Assembly: GCA_033816765.1 (NCBI GenBank)
Contig: CM066287.1
Span: 2,914,001 to 2,978,000 of the forward strand
Length of the DNA: 64,000 nucleotides
Direction of reading: 5' to 3'
Source of the DNA: Nothopassalora personata
Lineage: Eukaryota > Ascomycota > Dothideomycetes > Mycosphaerellales > Mycosphaerellaceae
Each line of letters opens with the position of its first letter. Position 1 is the stretch's first letter. The position numbers were made by a program, and so were the translations under genes. Positions 40,903-50,391 of the stretch are shown in pieces. The notes below the pieces were generated by a model. It was not told the origin of the DNA. It worked only from the letters and a program-made list of their open reading frames with translations, and searched no databases.

Positions 40903-41302
40903 TTCTCGGAGCGTAGCGTCTTACCTATACGTCGCTCCTAGGGTTCCTCGTAGTTACTAAGGCTAATACCCTACGCCTAACTTCGCGGCGTAGTGGATTT
41001 AACACGAGTCTTGGTAACAGAATCGCTAATAAAGGCTTCTATAACCATTTCGAGACTCGGATTTGGTCTCGTAGTCGACTCTTCGTATTATCATGTTAAA
41101 CTGTCGTGGTTGGTTCTTCGCATTAAATGGAATAACTACCATTTGCTACCTATAGTATCCTCCTCGTCCTTCTAAGGGGTCTAGGAGAGGCGTTATGCTT
41201 CTATTACTAGCTCTCCCCCCTACTCTCCGAGTATAGTCGGTATCTCCTCGAGACCTAACGCTACTCTTAGATTTACTAGTTCGGGGTTGCATTATATTGA
41301 AT
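40903..41302 (-). pseudogene. G2 gag-pol linker or start of pol, RIPed
   Basis: The piece of G2 between the G3 and G4b insertions. It has RIP-type composition, but short frames remain (e.g. a Ser/Arg/Asp-rich minus frame at 41146-41337). It joins the zinc-knuckle end of gag (right of G4b) to the acidic pre-protease region (left of G3). Ends are fixed by the duplications TCTAC and TGCTC. Confidence 0.5.
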
Positions 41303-41307
41303 TGCTC

Positions 41308-41459
41308 TGTGACGGGCAGGTGGTAGACGAGTTGCAATACGAGTCTACGAAGAAGAGCGCGAGATGCGCGAGCTATTTAAATGCGCCGGAACAACGTTGT
41401 TCCGGGCCGATCTTTCACTGCAGGGTCCATTCACATGTGCCTGGTGTCGCTTCGTGACA
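41308..41459 (-). repeat. 3' LTR of G4b
   Basis: 152 bp, reverse complement of the G4a LTR, with the 20-bp palindrome at 41386-41405. Confidence 0.95.
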
Positions 41460-41549
41460 GTACCCCCTCCCTTCAAAGAACGAGCTCCTGCGAGTGCCGT
41501 ATACGTCTAGAGTCTCTTATACTTGCGCGCGTGTCGTCGTGTCGGTTGG

Positions 41550-44500
41550 CTATGCCGAACCGCTCACGCTGGCTTGCTGTCGCTGCTCATCATGTCGCTG
41601 GCTTGTGCTCGCTCCTTTGCGTCGTCGCAACATCGCAAATCCATCTTGTCCAAGCTTATGTACTGGGGACGTAGTTGCGTCGCGTCCATCCATGTCACCA
41701 TCGTCTGTCACGCGAGCCGGTCTGGATGTGGCGCTGTCAAACAGGCGGCCTTTTTCAATCACTGCCAGTCCGTACAGTATGGGTTCTGGAAGCTCGTAGG
41801 GTGGCTTCGGCTTGTCTGGATAGCGCGCGTAGAAGTCGGCAACCAGTTCTTCACAACCTGGCAATAGGTCGTCCCATCTCTGTGTCCGTATATCACCGCT
41901 CTTATAGCGCAAGGTGAACCACACTTGCCTATTCCTGTACTTGATAGCAGCATTAAGCACTTCGTCAACTTCCCATTCTGTGTCCACTTCTCCTTCTCTT
42001 TCGACTTCGACGGGCGGCGGCGGAGGGTTGTGTTGTCCCGCAAGTGGGTCGTTCGTGTCACGTCGGAGAAGGCTCGAGTGGAATACGTTGTGAATGTTCA
42101 GATCGGGCTGGCTGTCGAGGTCGAGTCGGTAGGATCGCTTGCCTATCTGCGCTGTAACGGGGAATGGTCCGATGAACTTGTCGTCAAGTTTCTTCGCGGG
42201 TCTCTTGGTGGTGATGTTTTTGGTGTTCAGGAAAACTCGGTCACCAACCTCAAAATTTGGGGCGGGTGCACGGTGTCGATTCGCTTGGTCAGCGGTCCGT
42301 GCTTGGCCATAAGCATGTGCCGCTTGCAGGTCCGCGAGCACTCCCTTGAGGAAGTCGCCAGTCTGCCTTATGCGTTCGGCAAATGTCTCCGCACGCTCGA
42401 GTTGTGGCACTTCTCGAGCCAGCGCTTGCGGTCGGTCCACAGCTTTCACGTCCATTCGGGGGTGTCGTCCCGTATTGGCAAAGAATGGAGTCATGCCAGT
42501 TGTCGCCGACTCATGGTTGTTGAGTGCGAACTCTGCATTGGGCAGCAAGTCTGCCCAGTCGTCCTGCTGGTAGTTGGTGAACAAGCGTAGGTACTGCTCC
42601 AATGCCTGGTTAGTTCTCTCGGATTGGCCATCTGTCTGAGGATGGAATGCAGTCGACAGGTTCTGCTTGGTTCCCAGCAACGCGCAGAACCTCTTGAAGA
42701 ATGCACAGGTCCACTGGGTTCCTCTGTCTGAGAAGACAATCTCGGGGACGCCATGCTTCGGATACACATAGGTGTAGATCAGGCGGGCGACATGCTCGGC
42801 TTCCAGGCTGTTCGTTGGGATGAAGATGACTTGTTTCGAAAGGCAATCCGTCACTGTCAGTATGTTTTTGTAGGTAACGCCATCGATTGTGCGCTTGCTC
42901 GGCGGCAATTCTACAATGAAGTCCATGGCAATATGCTTCCATACGTCTGGTGGGGCTTGAAGTGGTGCTAGCAATCCCTGGTACTTGAGTCGTGACGGGT
43001 TTGCTCTCCGGCATGGTTGACAATTGCGGACGTACCGTGCTACGTCGCCTTGCATCAGCGGCCAATACATGCTATGGCGCTGGATCAAGTCGAATGTGCG
43101 TGCTGCTCCTTGGTGCCCTGCTATTGCGGTGTCATGATGGGCTCGAATGACCTTTGTCCGCAGGTTCTTGTACATGGGCACGTACAATCTTCCATTCACG
43201 AACAACTGGTCGTTGTGAATAAGGCAATCCGTCGCCGCTATCTTCTGCTTCTGCAGGAACTCGGATGAGCGTCGCGCTGCTAGGTCGGCTTGCAGTCGTC
43301 TTATACGAGTTGCAATTGATGGGTCTGCGTACGCTTCATCAATGAGTTCGACGAGGTCTTCTCCTTCGTCTTGGTGTTCAGGGTCTGCTTCGGCGGGTGC
43401 GGGCTCTTGTCCTGGCGCTGGCGCTGCGGGTTCTACTGCTGGTGTGGGCTCTGCTGTAGGTGTTTCTTCCTCCCCTTCCTCGTTGAGCTGCTCTTCTTCT
43501 GCTGCTTCTTGTCGTGCTCGTGCTCGGGTCATCGCGTATAGCTGACCTTCGTCGTCCTCTTCAGCCTTAGCAAGATGCATTGCGAAGTTGGCGATGTCAA
43601 GCATCTCTGGCTTGAGCACTACTTGGTGCTGATGTTGCATTCTCGGGTCCTCTACACCTTGTGGGATGTCCTGCGATCTCCGGGTCAGGCTGTCAGGCTT
43701 GGTACCCTGTCGCCCAGGCCGGTACGTGATCTTGAAGTTGAACTGAGCCAAGAATTCCGCCCAACGTGCCTGTCGCCGGTTCAGTTGCTTGGTAGTCATA
43801 AACCATTCCAGGTTCCGGTGGTCCGAGAGCACACGAATGGGGGCTTCATCCGTGCCTTGCCCGATTAGCTCATACTGCCATTCTTCAAAGCACTTAATGA
43901 TGGCAAGCAACTCCTTGTCATAGATGTCGTAGTTGCATTCGTGCACGTTCATCTTCTTGGAGAAGTACGCTACTGGGCGTACGAGACCGTCCGGTTGGCG
44001 CTGCGATAGCACTCCTGCTGTGACCCAATCTGAGGCATCGGTTTCGACGATGGTCTCATAGTCCGGATTGAAGTGGGCAAGCACACGGCCTTTTGCCGAC
44101 GTGAATCTGTCTTTCAGCGTCTCGAATGCCTTTTGACATGCTTCTGACCATTCGAACTTGACGTCTTTCTTCGTGAGCTCCACCATGGGTGATACCACGC
44201 GGGAGAATGCTTCTACGAATCTTCTGTAAAAGCCTGCGAAGCCTAGGAACGCCAACACGTCTTTGGCGTTACGTGGCGTATCCCAGTTGGCTATCGCATC
44301 TACCTTAGCTGGGTCCATCTCGATGCCTTCAGTCGTGAGGATGAGACCTAGGTACTTCACGCGCTTGACTGCGAATTCGGACTTCTCAATGTCCACAGGA
44401 AGGCCGGCTTCCATTAGCTTGTCCAGAACTAGTTCGACGTGCTTGTAATGGTCCTCTTCGTTACCATCCGTGTAGATCAGGATATCATCCAGGTAAACAG

Positions 44501-45974
44501 TGCAGAATAGATCCAGGAATTCGCGCAGAATCTCGTTGATTTTCCGTTGCCAGCTACTTGGGCCATTGCACAGACCGAAGGGCATTGCTCGAAACTGGTA
44601 TAGACCATACCGGGTGATGAAGGACGTTAGGTATTCGTCACCTTTTCGAATTCGCATGTTGTTGAATGCAGCCACGATGTCCAACTTCGTGAACCATTTG
44701 GCCTTGCATAGGCGGTCTAGGGTCTCGCGAATCAGCGGAATAGGGTATCGGTCCTTAATTGTCAGCGCATTAAGCGCGCGGTAGTCGACACAGACCCGCA
44801 GCCCACCTCCGGGCTTCTTGACAATCAGAAGGGGTGAGCATCCGTCCGCGAAGGACTTCTCAAGGAGTCCTGTCGCCATGCCTTCGTCGACGAACTTCTT
44901 GGTCACGGCTAGTTGTTGGGAATTCATAGCATAACCCTTGTGGTAAGGCAGCTTCGCTCCTTCTTTCAAGTTGATGGCGTGGTCTGCCGACGAGTGTTCA
45001 GGTAGCACCCATTCAGATTTATGGCGGAATGCTTTCTCCTTATGCCACAGGCGTCGTGGCAACTTAGTCTTCGGGTCCACTGCTTCGGATCGCTCGAGGA
45101 ATCGCTCAACGTCTTCAGGTGACATGGCGTTGAGGAACTCTTCGTCTCTTCCAGGGTCGAAATCTTCTGGCCAGAGGGCATAGATCTCATGATCCTTGCG
45201 CTTGCTCATGCGGTGGAAGTATTCTGCGCTGACCATGCAGATCTCTTCGGTGCTGGTAGAAGTCTGTGCCTTTGGACGCACACTGGTCTCTCCTCTGCTA
45301 TCCACAGCGATCATGCAAGGTCGTCCATCACTGCAGTGATTGTGGAAGCACTCAGGCTTATCGAAAGTCAGGGTACGGTTCTTGAAGTCTGGTGTAGGAT
45401 TATGTTCTTCCCACCACGACATTCCTAGGACCATGTCATAGGTGTCCAAGTCGGTGACGTATGCCATTTGCTGCTCCGTATGGTTGCCAATAGTGAAGTT
45501 GACCATGGCCATATGGGTGAGGTGCGATAGGGCACCATCTGCTAGTCTCAACCGTCTAGCTCGTGCTAGCGGTATAAGTGGGATTTTGTTTGCGCGACAG
45601 AAACCGTGATGTATGAAGATAGATGAACCACCAGTGTCGCCAAGTGACTTTGCTTTTACATTGCGATGAGGAGTATGTACATCAGCCGACAGAACCCAGT
45701 GCTTGCCTTGCTTCGGTTCTACAATAGTGCTTTGTATACCGCCTGCTTGCTCGGCACAACTGAGGTGTTCTTCGGTGTGTGCTGTCTCACTCATGGAGCA
45801 CAGGAATTCTTCCTTCTCTTGCTCCATCTCTTTCTTTCGGTCGTGTCGAGGGATCGTGTAGCGGATATCGTGGTGTGGTGCGGATACTGGGGTATTAGGT
45901 GTATTCGATGCTGGGGGTGATACGATCTCCTCAAGGACACTTCCATCGCTTGGGCTGTCACTGGCAATGCTCAT
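41550..45974 (-). CDS. pol: Pol polyprotein of G4b
   Basis: 1,474 residues from the internal ATG at 45974, the same in sequence as Pol of G4a: protease DTGGSS, reverse transcriptase YLDD, RNase H, zinc-binding plus D,D,E integrase, GPF module and chromodomain-like end. Entry is probably by -1 frameshifting from gag, as in copy a. Confidence 0.95.
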   Translation of the reverse strand: MSIASDSPSDGSVLEEIVSPPASNTPNTPVSAPHHDIRYTIPRHDRKKEMEQEKEEFLCSMSETAHTEEHLSCAEQAGGIQSTIVEPKQGKHWVLSADVHTPHRNVKAKSLGDTGGSSIFIHHGFCRANKIPLIPLARARRLRLADGALSHLTHMAMVNFTIGNHTEQQMAYVTDLDTYDMVLGMSWWEEHNPTPDFKNRTLTFDKPECFHNHCSDGRPCMIAVDSRGETSVRPKAQTSTSTEEICMVSAEYFHRMSKRKDHEIYALWPEDFDPGRDEEFLNAMSPEDVERFLERSEAVDPKTKLPRRLWHKEKAFRHKSEWVLPEHSSADHAINLKEGAKLPYHKGYAMNSQQLAVTKKFVDEGMATGLLEKSFADGCSPLLIVKKPGGGLRVCVDYRALNALTIKDRYPIPLIRETLDRLCKAKWFTKLDIVAAFNNMRIRKGDEYLTSFITRYGLYQFRAMPFGLCNGPSSWQRKINEILREFLDLFCTVYLDDILIYTDGNEEDHYKHVELVLDKLMEAGLPVDIEKSEFAVKRVKYLGLILTTEGIEMDPAKVDAIANWDTPRNAKDVLAFLGFAGFYRRFVEAFSRVVSPMVELTKKDVKFEWSEACQKAFETLKDRFTSAKGRVLAHFNPDYETIVETDASDWVTAGVLSQRQPDGLVRPVAYFSKKMNVHECNYDIYDKELLAIIKCFEEWQYELIGQGTDEAPIRVLSDHRNLEWFMTTKQLNRRQARWAEFLAQFNFKITYRPGRQGTKPDSLTRRSQDIPQGVEDPRMQHQHQVVLKPEMLDIANFAMHLAKAEEDDEGQLYAMTRARARQEAAEEEQLNEEGEEETPTAEPTPAVEPAAPAPGQEPAPAEADPEHQDEGEDLVELIDEAYADPSIATRIRRLQADLAARRSSEFLQKQKIAATDCLIHNDQLFVNGRLYVPMYKNLRTKVIRAHHDTAIAGHQGAARTFDLIQRHSMYWPLMQGDVARYVRNCQPCRRANPSRLKYQGLLAPLQAPPDVWKHIAMDFIVELPPSKRTIDGVTYKNILTVTDCLSKQVIFIPTNSLEAEHVARLIYTYVYPKHGVPEIVFSDRGTQWTCAFFKRFCALLGTKQNLSTAFHPQTDGQSERTNQALEQYLRLFTNYQQDDWADLLPNAEFALNNHESATTGMTPFFANTGRHPRMDVKAVDRPQALAREVPQLERAETFAERIRQTGDFLKGVLADLQAAHAYGQARTADQANRHRAPAPNFEVGDRVFLNTKNITTKRPAKKLDDKFIGPFPVTAQIGKRSYRLDLDSQPDLNIHNVFHSSLLRRDTNDPLAGQHNPPPPPVEVEREGEVDTEWEVDEVLNAAIKYRNRQVWFTLRYKSGDIRTQRWDDLLPGCEELVADFYARYPDKPKPPYELPEPILYGLAVIEKGRLFDSATSRPARVTDDGDMDGRDATTSPVHKLGQDGFAMLRRRKGASTSQRHDEQRQQASVSGSA

Positions 45975-46020
45975 GTCATCATCATCTATTTCTTCAATCG
46001 TGGTTCTTCTGTCAGGTCTT

Positions 46021-46058
46021 GGCTCGACGGCGACTTTCGACGAGCCCTTTAGTTTCCC
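46021..46058 (-). promoter_or_regulatory. Programmed -1 frameshift signal (G4b)
   Basis: GGGAAAC at 46052-46058 directly before the gag TAA. Stem arms GGCTCG (46041-46046) and CGAGCC (46021-46026) follow a 5-nt spacer. Same as in G4a. Confidence 0.75.
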
Positions 46059-48328
46059 TCCTCGTTGTGTGCCTTCTCAGTGAGGAGTCCGGCCACAGGT
46101 GCTGCCTCAATCTGCGCTGGCTCGGTATCCATTGCGTTTAGTCGAATCTCGCGGGGCACATCAGCATATTCGTACCGACCGCGTGCCTTGGAGTTGAGGA
46201 TGCAGGCGGCGTCCTCGCCTCGGTGGCCGAGCTCGTGACACTTGAAGCAACGGTTCTCACGAATGTAACGGTCCTTGTCCGCTGAGCTGCAGTACGGACG
46301 GTCGTACTTGCGAGGGATTTGGCGGACAGCTAGTGCCCTGCCTCCGCGGCCTCCACCACGACCTCGGGTGCTGCCACGGCCACGAGTCGAACTGCTACCG
46401 GAATCTGCGTTGCCGTCCTTATCCTTGTCTTTGTTGCCTCCGCCGCCATGGTTGTAAGCGGCGCTAACTTCCTTGCCAACATTCCAGCTCTGCTCGATGC
46501 CGCGTGCAATTTGGCAGAAGTGGTTGAAATCGGGGTCAGTCCGATCGCGGGCAAGAGTCTCAGCCCATCTCTTAGCCAGCTTCGTGTACAGGACCGAGGC
46601 CTTAGGTTGGACCTTGGCCTTTGCACAGAGGGTGCGGTACTTCGTCGACACTTCCGCGAAGGTCATGGTTCCCTGTCTCAAGGTCTCCAGCTGACCTTGG
46701 GCAGTGAACTGCGCGTCCGCTTCACCGAATTCAGCATCGAACTGCTCCCACAGGTCATCTATGGAAGTCCAGGTGTCCTTCATAGCCAGGATGCTGTCGA
46801 ATGGCAGTTCTTCAGTCACGCCTAGCATAAATTCGATCATGTCTTCATAGCTGGCACCTTGCTTCACATAGGCTTGGTTCAGCTTTGCCCGAGCCACAGT
46901 CTTGAAGCGCTCGTACTTGCTGCGGTCTCCCTTGAAGACCTCTGGGTCCTTGATGCGGGTGTTGAAGAATCCGCCATTCGTGGTGGTAGTCCCGGCGCCG
47001 GGTGTTTCGAATCGTCCGTTGGTTCCTTGACCTTGTGGTCCTGGTGTGAATCTGTTGTCGTTAGGGACGAAGTCGCGTGCATCAGCGTCAAATCGGGACT
47101 GGCGTGTCTGTGGTCGTGGCATCGCTGCTTCCTGTTCAAGTTGCTGAATGCGTGCACGATCCTCCTTTCTAGCTTGCTGGAACTTGGTGATGTCGTCTTC
47201 AGCTGAGGCCAAGTCTTCCTTAGCCTGTCGGAGCTGTTCGAGCAGGTCGCCGTTACCTGTGCCCTCAGCAGTCTGTGCGATTGTCACCTGGCGCTTGGTC
47301 CGGCTCAGCTCGTTACGGAGAGTAGTGAGGTCGTTGCGTAGCTTCTCGATGTCGGCCTGTGCTAGGTCGGCCTCTTCTCGAGCAGTATCTCGTTCAGTCT
47401 TGTATCCGTCTGCTCGTGCTTCGAGCCTCTCCACTTCTGCTTCTAGCTCTTCGATCTTCTCAGCTTCTTCATCAAAGTGCTTCTCCCAGTTAGGTGCGAG
47501 TGTGAGCGCACGCTGAACAGCTTTTAATCTCTTGAACCACTTGCCTGAGGAGGACGTCACCTTCGCTGTCAACTCCTCAGGGTTGGCGACCTGGAAGTCG
47601 GGGTCCTTAGGGTTGTCATCCTCTCCGTAGAACTGCGTGAGATCCAGGCCAGCATCGGCTGGCTCATCCTCACGTCTCCTATGATCCACCGGGCTGGTCG
47701 GAGTCGCAATCTCTTCGTCCTCATCATCGAACCGGGATCTGCGCTTAGCGACTGGCTCGCCAGGCTGAGTCTGTGATTGGGAAGCGTGGTCCGGTTGAGC
47801 TGGTGTGGCTTTCATTCCTAGCTCGTTCATTCGTGCTGCGAAGTCTGCTTTCTGGAGCTCCAACCTCTGAGCACTGACAATCCCTGGAGGTGGTACCCTA
47901 ACCTTCGCGTTGTGATCTTCCTTTCTTGTGAACTTGAAACTCTCATCTTCTGTCTCGACGGTGGGCTGCATGCCTTTATGCAGTCCGAGGTCCTCTCGTA
48001 AGCGACTCGGAGGCTGTGACTTGTTAGGTCGTGAGAATGGTTGATGGATGCTAGAGGAAGGTGGTTGTGGGCCAAAGAAGCCTGAACCTCGTGTCTCGGG
48101 CTTTGCTAGTAATCGGTCGCGTTCGCGGCTACGACTGCGACTACGGTCGCGTTCGGCCTCGTCCATATCGGGTCGGGGTGTAGATGTCTCTTCAGGTGAG
48201 AAGTCGCTGTCGCTGTCGCTCCTGTAGTTGTGTTTGCTAAGTGCCGTTTGTATCTTGTTCGAGGCGATTGCGGCGCGCGATTCTTCTCGGGCTCGGTCGA
48301 TTACTGTCTGTCTGGTCAATTCGCTCAT
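46049..48328 (-). CDS. gag: Gag polyprotein of G4b
   Basis: 759 residues from the ATG at 48328, the same as Gag of G4a: RS-rich N-terminus, coiled coil, capsid-like region, Arg/Gly-rich segment and one CX2CX4HX6C knuckle. It stops at 46049-46051 immediately after the slippery heptamer. Confidence 0.9.
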   Translation of the reverse strand: MSELTRQTVIDRAREESRAAIASNKIQTALSKHNYRSDSDSDFSPEETSTPRPDMDEAERDRSRSRSRERDRLLAKPETRGSGFFGPQPPSSSIHQPFSRPNKSQPPSRLREDLGLHKGMQPTVETEDESFKFTRKEDHNAKVRVPPPGIVSAQRLELQKADFAARMNELGMKATPAQPDHASQSQTQPGEPVAKRRSRFDDEDEEIATPTSPVDHRRREDEPADAGLDLTQFYGEDDNPKDPDFQVANPEELTAKVTSSSGKWFKRLKAVQRALTLAPNWEKHFDEEAEKIEELEAEVERLEARADGYKTERDTAREEADLAQADIEKLRNDLTTLRNELSRTKRQVTIAQTAEGTGNGDLLEQLRQAKEDLASAEDDITKFQQARKEDRARIQQLEQEAAMPRPQTRQSRFDADARDFVPNDNRFTPGPQGQGTNGRFETPGAGTTTTNGGFFNTRIKDPEVFKGDRSKYERFKTVARAKLNQAYVKQGASYEDMIEFMLGVTEELPFDSILAMKDTWTSIDDLWEQFDAEFGEADAQFTAQGQLETLRQGTMTFAEVSTKYRTLCAKAKVQPKASVLYTKLAKRWAETLARDRTDPDFNHFCQIARGIEQSWNVGKEVSAAYNHGGGGNKDKDKDGNADSGSSSTRGRGSTRGRGGGRGGRALAVRQIPRKYDRPYCSSADKDRYIRENRCFKCHELGHRGEDAACILNSKARGRYEYADVPREIRLNAMDTEPAQIEAAPVAGLLTEKAHNEEGN

Positions 48329-48531
48329 ACCAGGGTGTTGTACCTCTGGTGACTTGTCTGCTGTCAATACAGTGCTGTTTGCGATCCTGTATGTCGTGTC
48401 GAGAAGAAAAATGTGCGACTGTTGCACACCTTTCAGTCAGTCGGTCAGTCGGTCAGTCTGTTCGGGTCTTCTACGCGATACAAGATCGCTGTAGGCTATT
48501 CAGTTGGTTGATTGGGGTAGGTATTGCAAAA

Positions 48532-48683
48532 TGTGACGGGCAGGTGGTAGACGAGTTGCAATACGAGTCTACGAAGAAGAGCGCGAGATGCGCGAGCTAT
48601 TTAAATGCGCCGGAACAACGTTGTTCCGGGCCGATCTTTCACTGCAGGGTCCATTCACATGTGCCTGGTGTCGCTTCGTGACA
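48532..48683 (-). repeat. 5' LTR of G4b
   Basis: 152 bp, with palindrome at 48610-48629 and TATA-like box just inside. The gag leader (about 200 bases) contains three tandem GACTGACC-like units, as in copy a. Confidence 0.95.
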
Positions 48684-48688
48684 TGCTC

Positions 48689-49577
48689 GCGGCGCACTAT
48701 ATTCTTACCGCGGTAATCCCGTGCTATGTAGCCTTCCTTACTATAGGCATAATATGTGAGTTTTCCTTTTCCTTTAAAGGGCTTTCCGTGGCCCCTACTC
48801 TTATCGATCTTCCGTCCTCGTTAGGTAACGTCTAGTTCTATTGGCTGTAGTCTATAGTAGGGCTGGCTTTATCGTGAGAATTCTCCCTTCGTAACGTATC
48901 CTCCTAAGGGTCTACGGTCCGGAGCATATCCTACTATTCCTCCTACTTTAGAATCGTATTTCTTCTCCTAGTATCGTTCCTAGAGCTGGTTATCGATGTT
49001 AATCGACGCCTTTATTAGCTCTTCGAGGTTAGTGATCTGTCCCCCGTGTCTTATTAACTCGTCCTTAACGGAGTCCTTAAGTCTACGTCGGAACATAGTT
49101 ATTAACGCCGTCTAGTCCCATCTAGTGATTTGTCCGTATTCTTCGAATTTAGCGGTATACTCTAAAGTAGACGTCTTCTACTTTAGGTGTTGAATGATTC
49201 GTATAGCCTATTGGACTTCGTTCGAGGTTCTAAAGATTAATTTTATCTTCTCTTTAAAAAGGGTATAGCTCCTAAACATTCTAGTGGGGTCTAATCGTCC
49301 TATACCTTTAAGGTATTCCTTAAGGTAAGGTTTGATCCAGTTCTACGCACTTCTACGAAGGTACGTGATGGCAAAGATAGTTCTTTTATCGGCATCGACT
49401 AGGTTAAACATAAGGTACATATCTATCTAATTGATCTAGTCGTCGAACTTAGCTCTATCTCTATAGAAGAGGTCTAGCTTAGTAGCCTTAACGTCGTTCT
49501 TCCTTAGAGTAGGCTCGTTATCGTTATTAGACTCATCGTCCTTCGTAGTAGTAGTCTATTATAGTAGCGCACGGCGG
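48689..49577 (-). pseudogene. gag: Gag of G2, inactivated by RIP
   Basis: The zinc-knuckle end is readable next to the G4b insertion: KLTYYAYSKEGYIARDYRGKN, in which Tyr stands where the family has Cys and His, as expected from TG to TA and CA to TA changes. Further right, helical capsid-like stretches can be followed in the minus frame with stops. The start lies beyond the solo LTR, in 49904-49977 or at its edge. Confidence 0.65.
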
Positions 49578-49584
49578 ATGCTTC

Positions 49585-49903
49585 TGTTACGGATCGGTCT
49601 GGGGAAGCCCGTAGCCAACCAATCGATGCCAGCAGACCAGCGGATGCACCCGATATGCAGAGTGCTCTCAGTGCTCTCGGGTGCTCTCTCGAGAGAGCAG
49701 AGAGAGCAGAGAGAGCAGGAAAGATCACGCCAAGACACGGCACTATATAGACGACGCTCTTTTGCAAGTAGATAGGAGCCTCGTGCTCAACTCATTTTAA
49801 GTATACACTATATACTGTTTGGAACCACTACCTTCATAACTGATTGAGACATCCCTGCAAAGATCCAAGCCCGAGTTGTGATAACGTACAGCGGTTCCTA
49901 ACA
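49585..49903. repeat. Solo LTR, unRIPed
   Basis: 319 bp starting TGTTACGG and ending CCTAACA, flanked by GCTTC on both sides (49580-49584 and 49904-49908). It has normal CpA/TpG content in the middle of RIPed G2. Inside are a run of GAGAGAGC-type repeats (about 49675-49720) and a CACTATATAGACG TATA-like box. The missing body implies LTR-LTR recombination after insertion. The family (gypsy or copia) is not determined. Confidence 0.85.
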
Positions 49904-49977
49904 GCTTCCTACTTCGCTAGGGGCGGGTGTTCCCCTACTAGCTACTTAAGTAGCGCTCATCCTAAGGGCGTTTAAAG

Positions 49978-50386
49978 TGTTATTGTCTCGTTCTAGGGCT
50001 AGTCTTAAAAGAGAGATAAGTTAAGTTACGTGGCGGTATTATTCTTTAGAGAGGCTAAAGTAAGCTAAGCAAAGATAAATGATAGGAATAAGAGTTATAT
50101 TCTAATTAGTGAGATAGTAACATAAGTTAAACGCATTAGAACCATAAGGGTTTCTTAGCGTTCCTAAATATAAAGGAGATAGAGCGTTGCTCTCCGTACT
50201 CTCTATACTCTCTATGTTCTCTCGAGATTACCGAGATTAGCGAGGTTAAGGAGATCACTTCAGTTGTTCTCTCGATTCCTTAGTTTCATTCCTACGGGCG
50301 AGAGAGCACTTCTCGGGCGGAAGCGCCCACTAATTGTGGAGGTCTAATTAGTTAGCTTCCTTTAGCCCTAGATTAGAACCGTAACA
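49978..50386 (-). repeat. 5' LTR of G2
   Basis: 409 bp, matching 28567-28975 apart from scattered transitions, and followed by the AAACG duplication. Confidence 0.9.
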
Positions 50387-50391
50387 AAACG

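Larger units (their letters stand above)
41308..48683 (-). mobile_element. Ty3/gypsy chromovirus G4, copy b (complete, unRIPed, inverted)
   Basis: 7,376 bp, the same length as copy a. LTRs are at 41308-41459 (3') and 48532-48683 (5'), with the duplication TGCTC at 41303-41307 and 48684-48688. All open frames are mirrored exactly with respect to copy a and encode the same proteins. It is inserted in RIPed G2 and not RIPed. Confidence 0.95.
28567..50386 (-). mobile_element. Ty3/gypsy chromovirus G2, RIPed, host to G3, G4b and a solo LTR
   Basis: Matching 409-bp LTRs (28567-28975 and 49978-50386) begin TGTTATTG and end CCGTAACA. They are flanked by the duplication AAACG (28562-28566 and 50387-50391), a clean insertion into G1. 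A polypurine tract on the minus strand (AAAAGGGGGATAG) abuts the left LTR, so the element runs right to left: gag at 49577-48689, pol in 41302-40903 and 34031-29740. The LTRs differ mainly by C/T and G/A changes. Net length without later insertions is about 7.2-7.6 kb. Confidence 0.92.
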
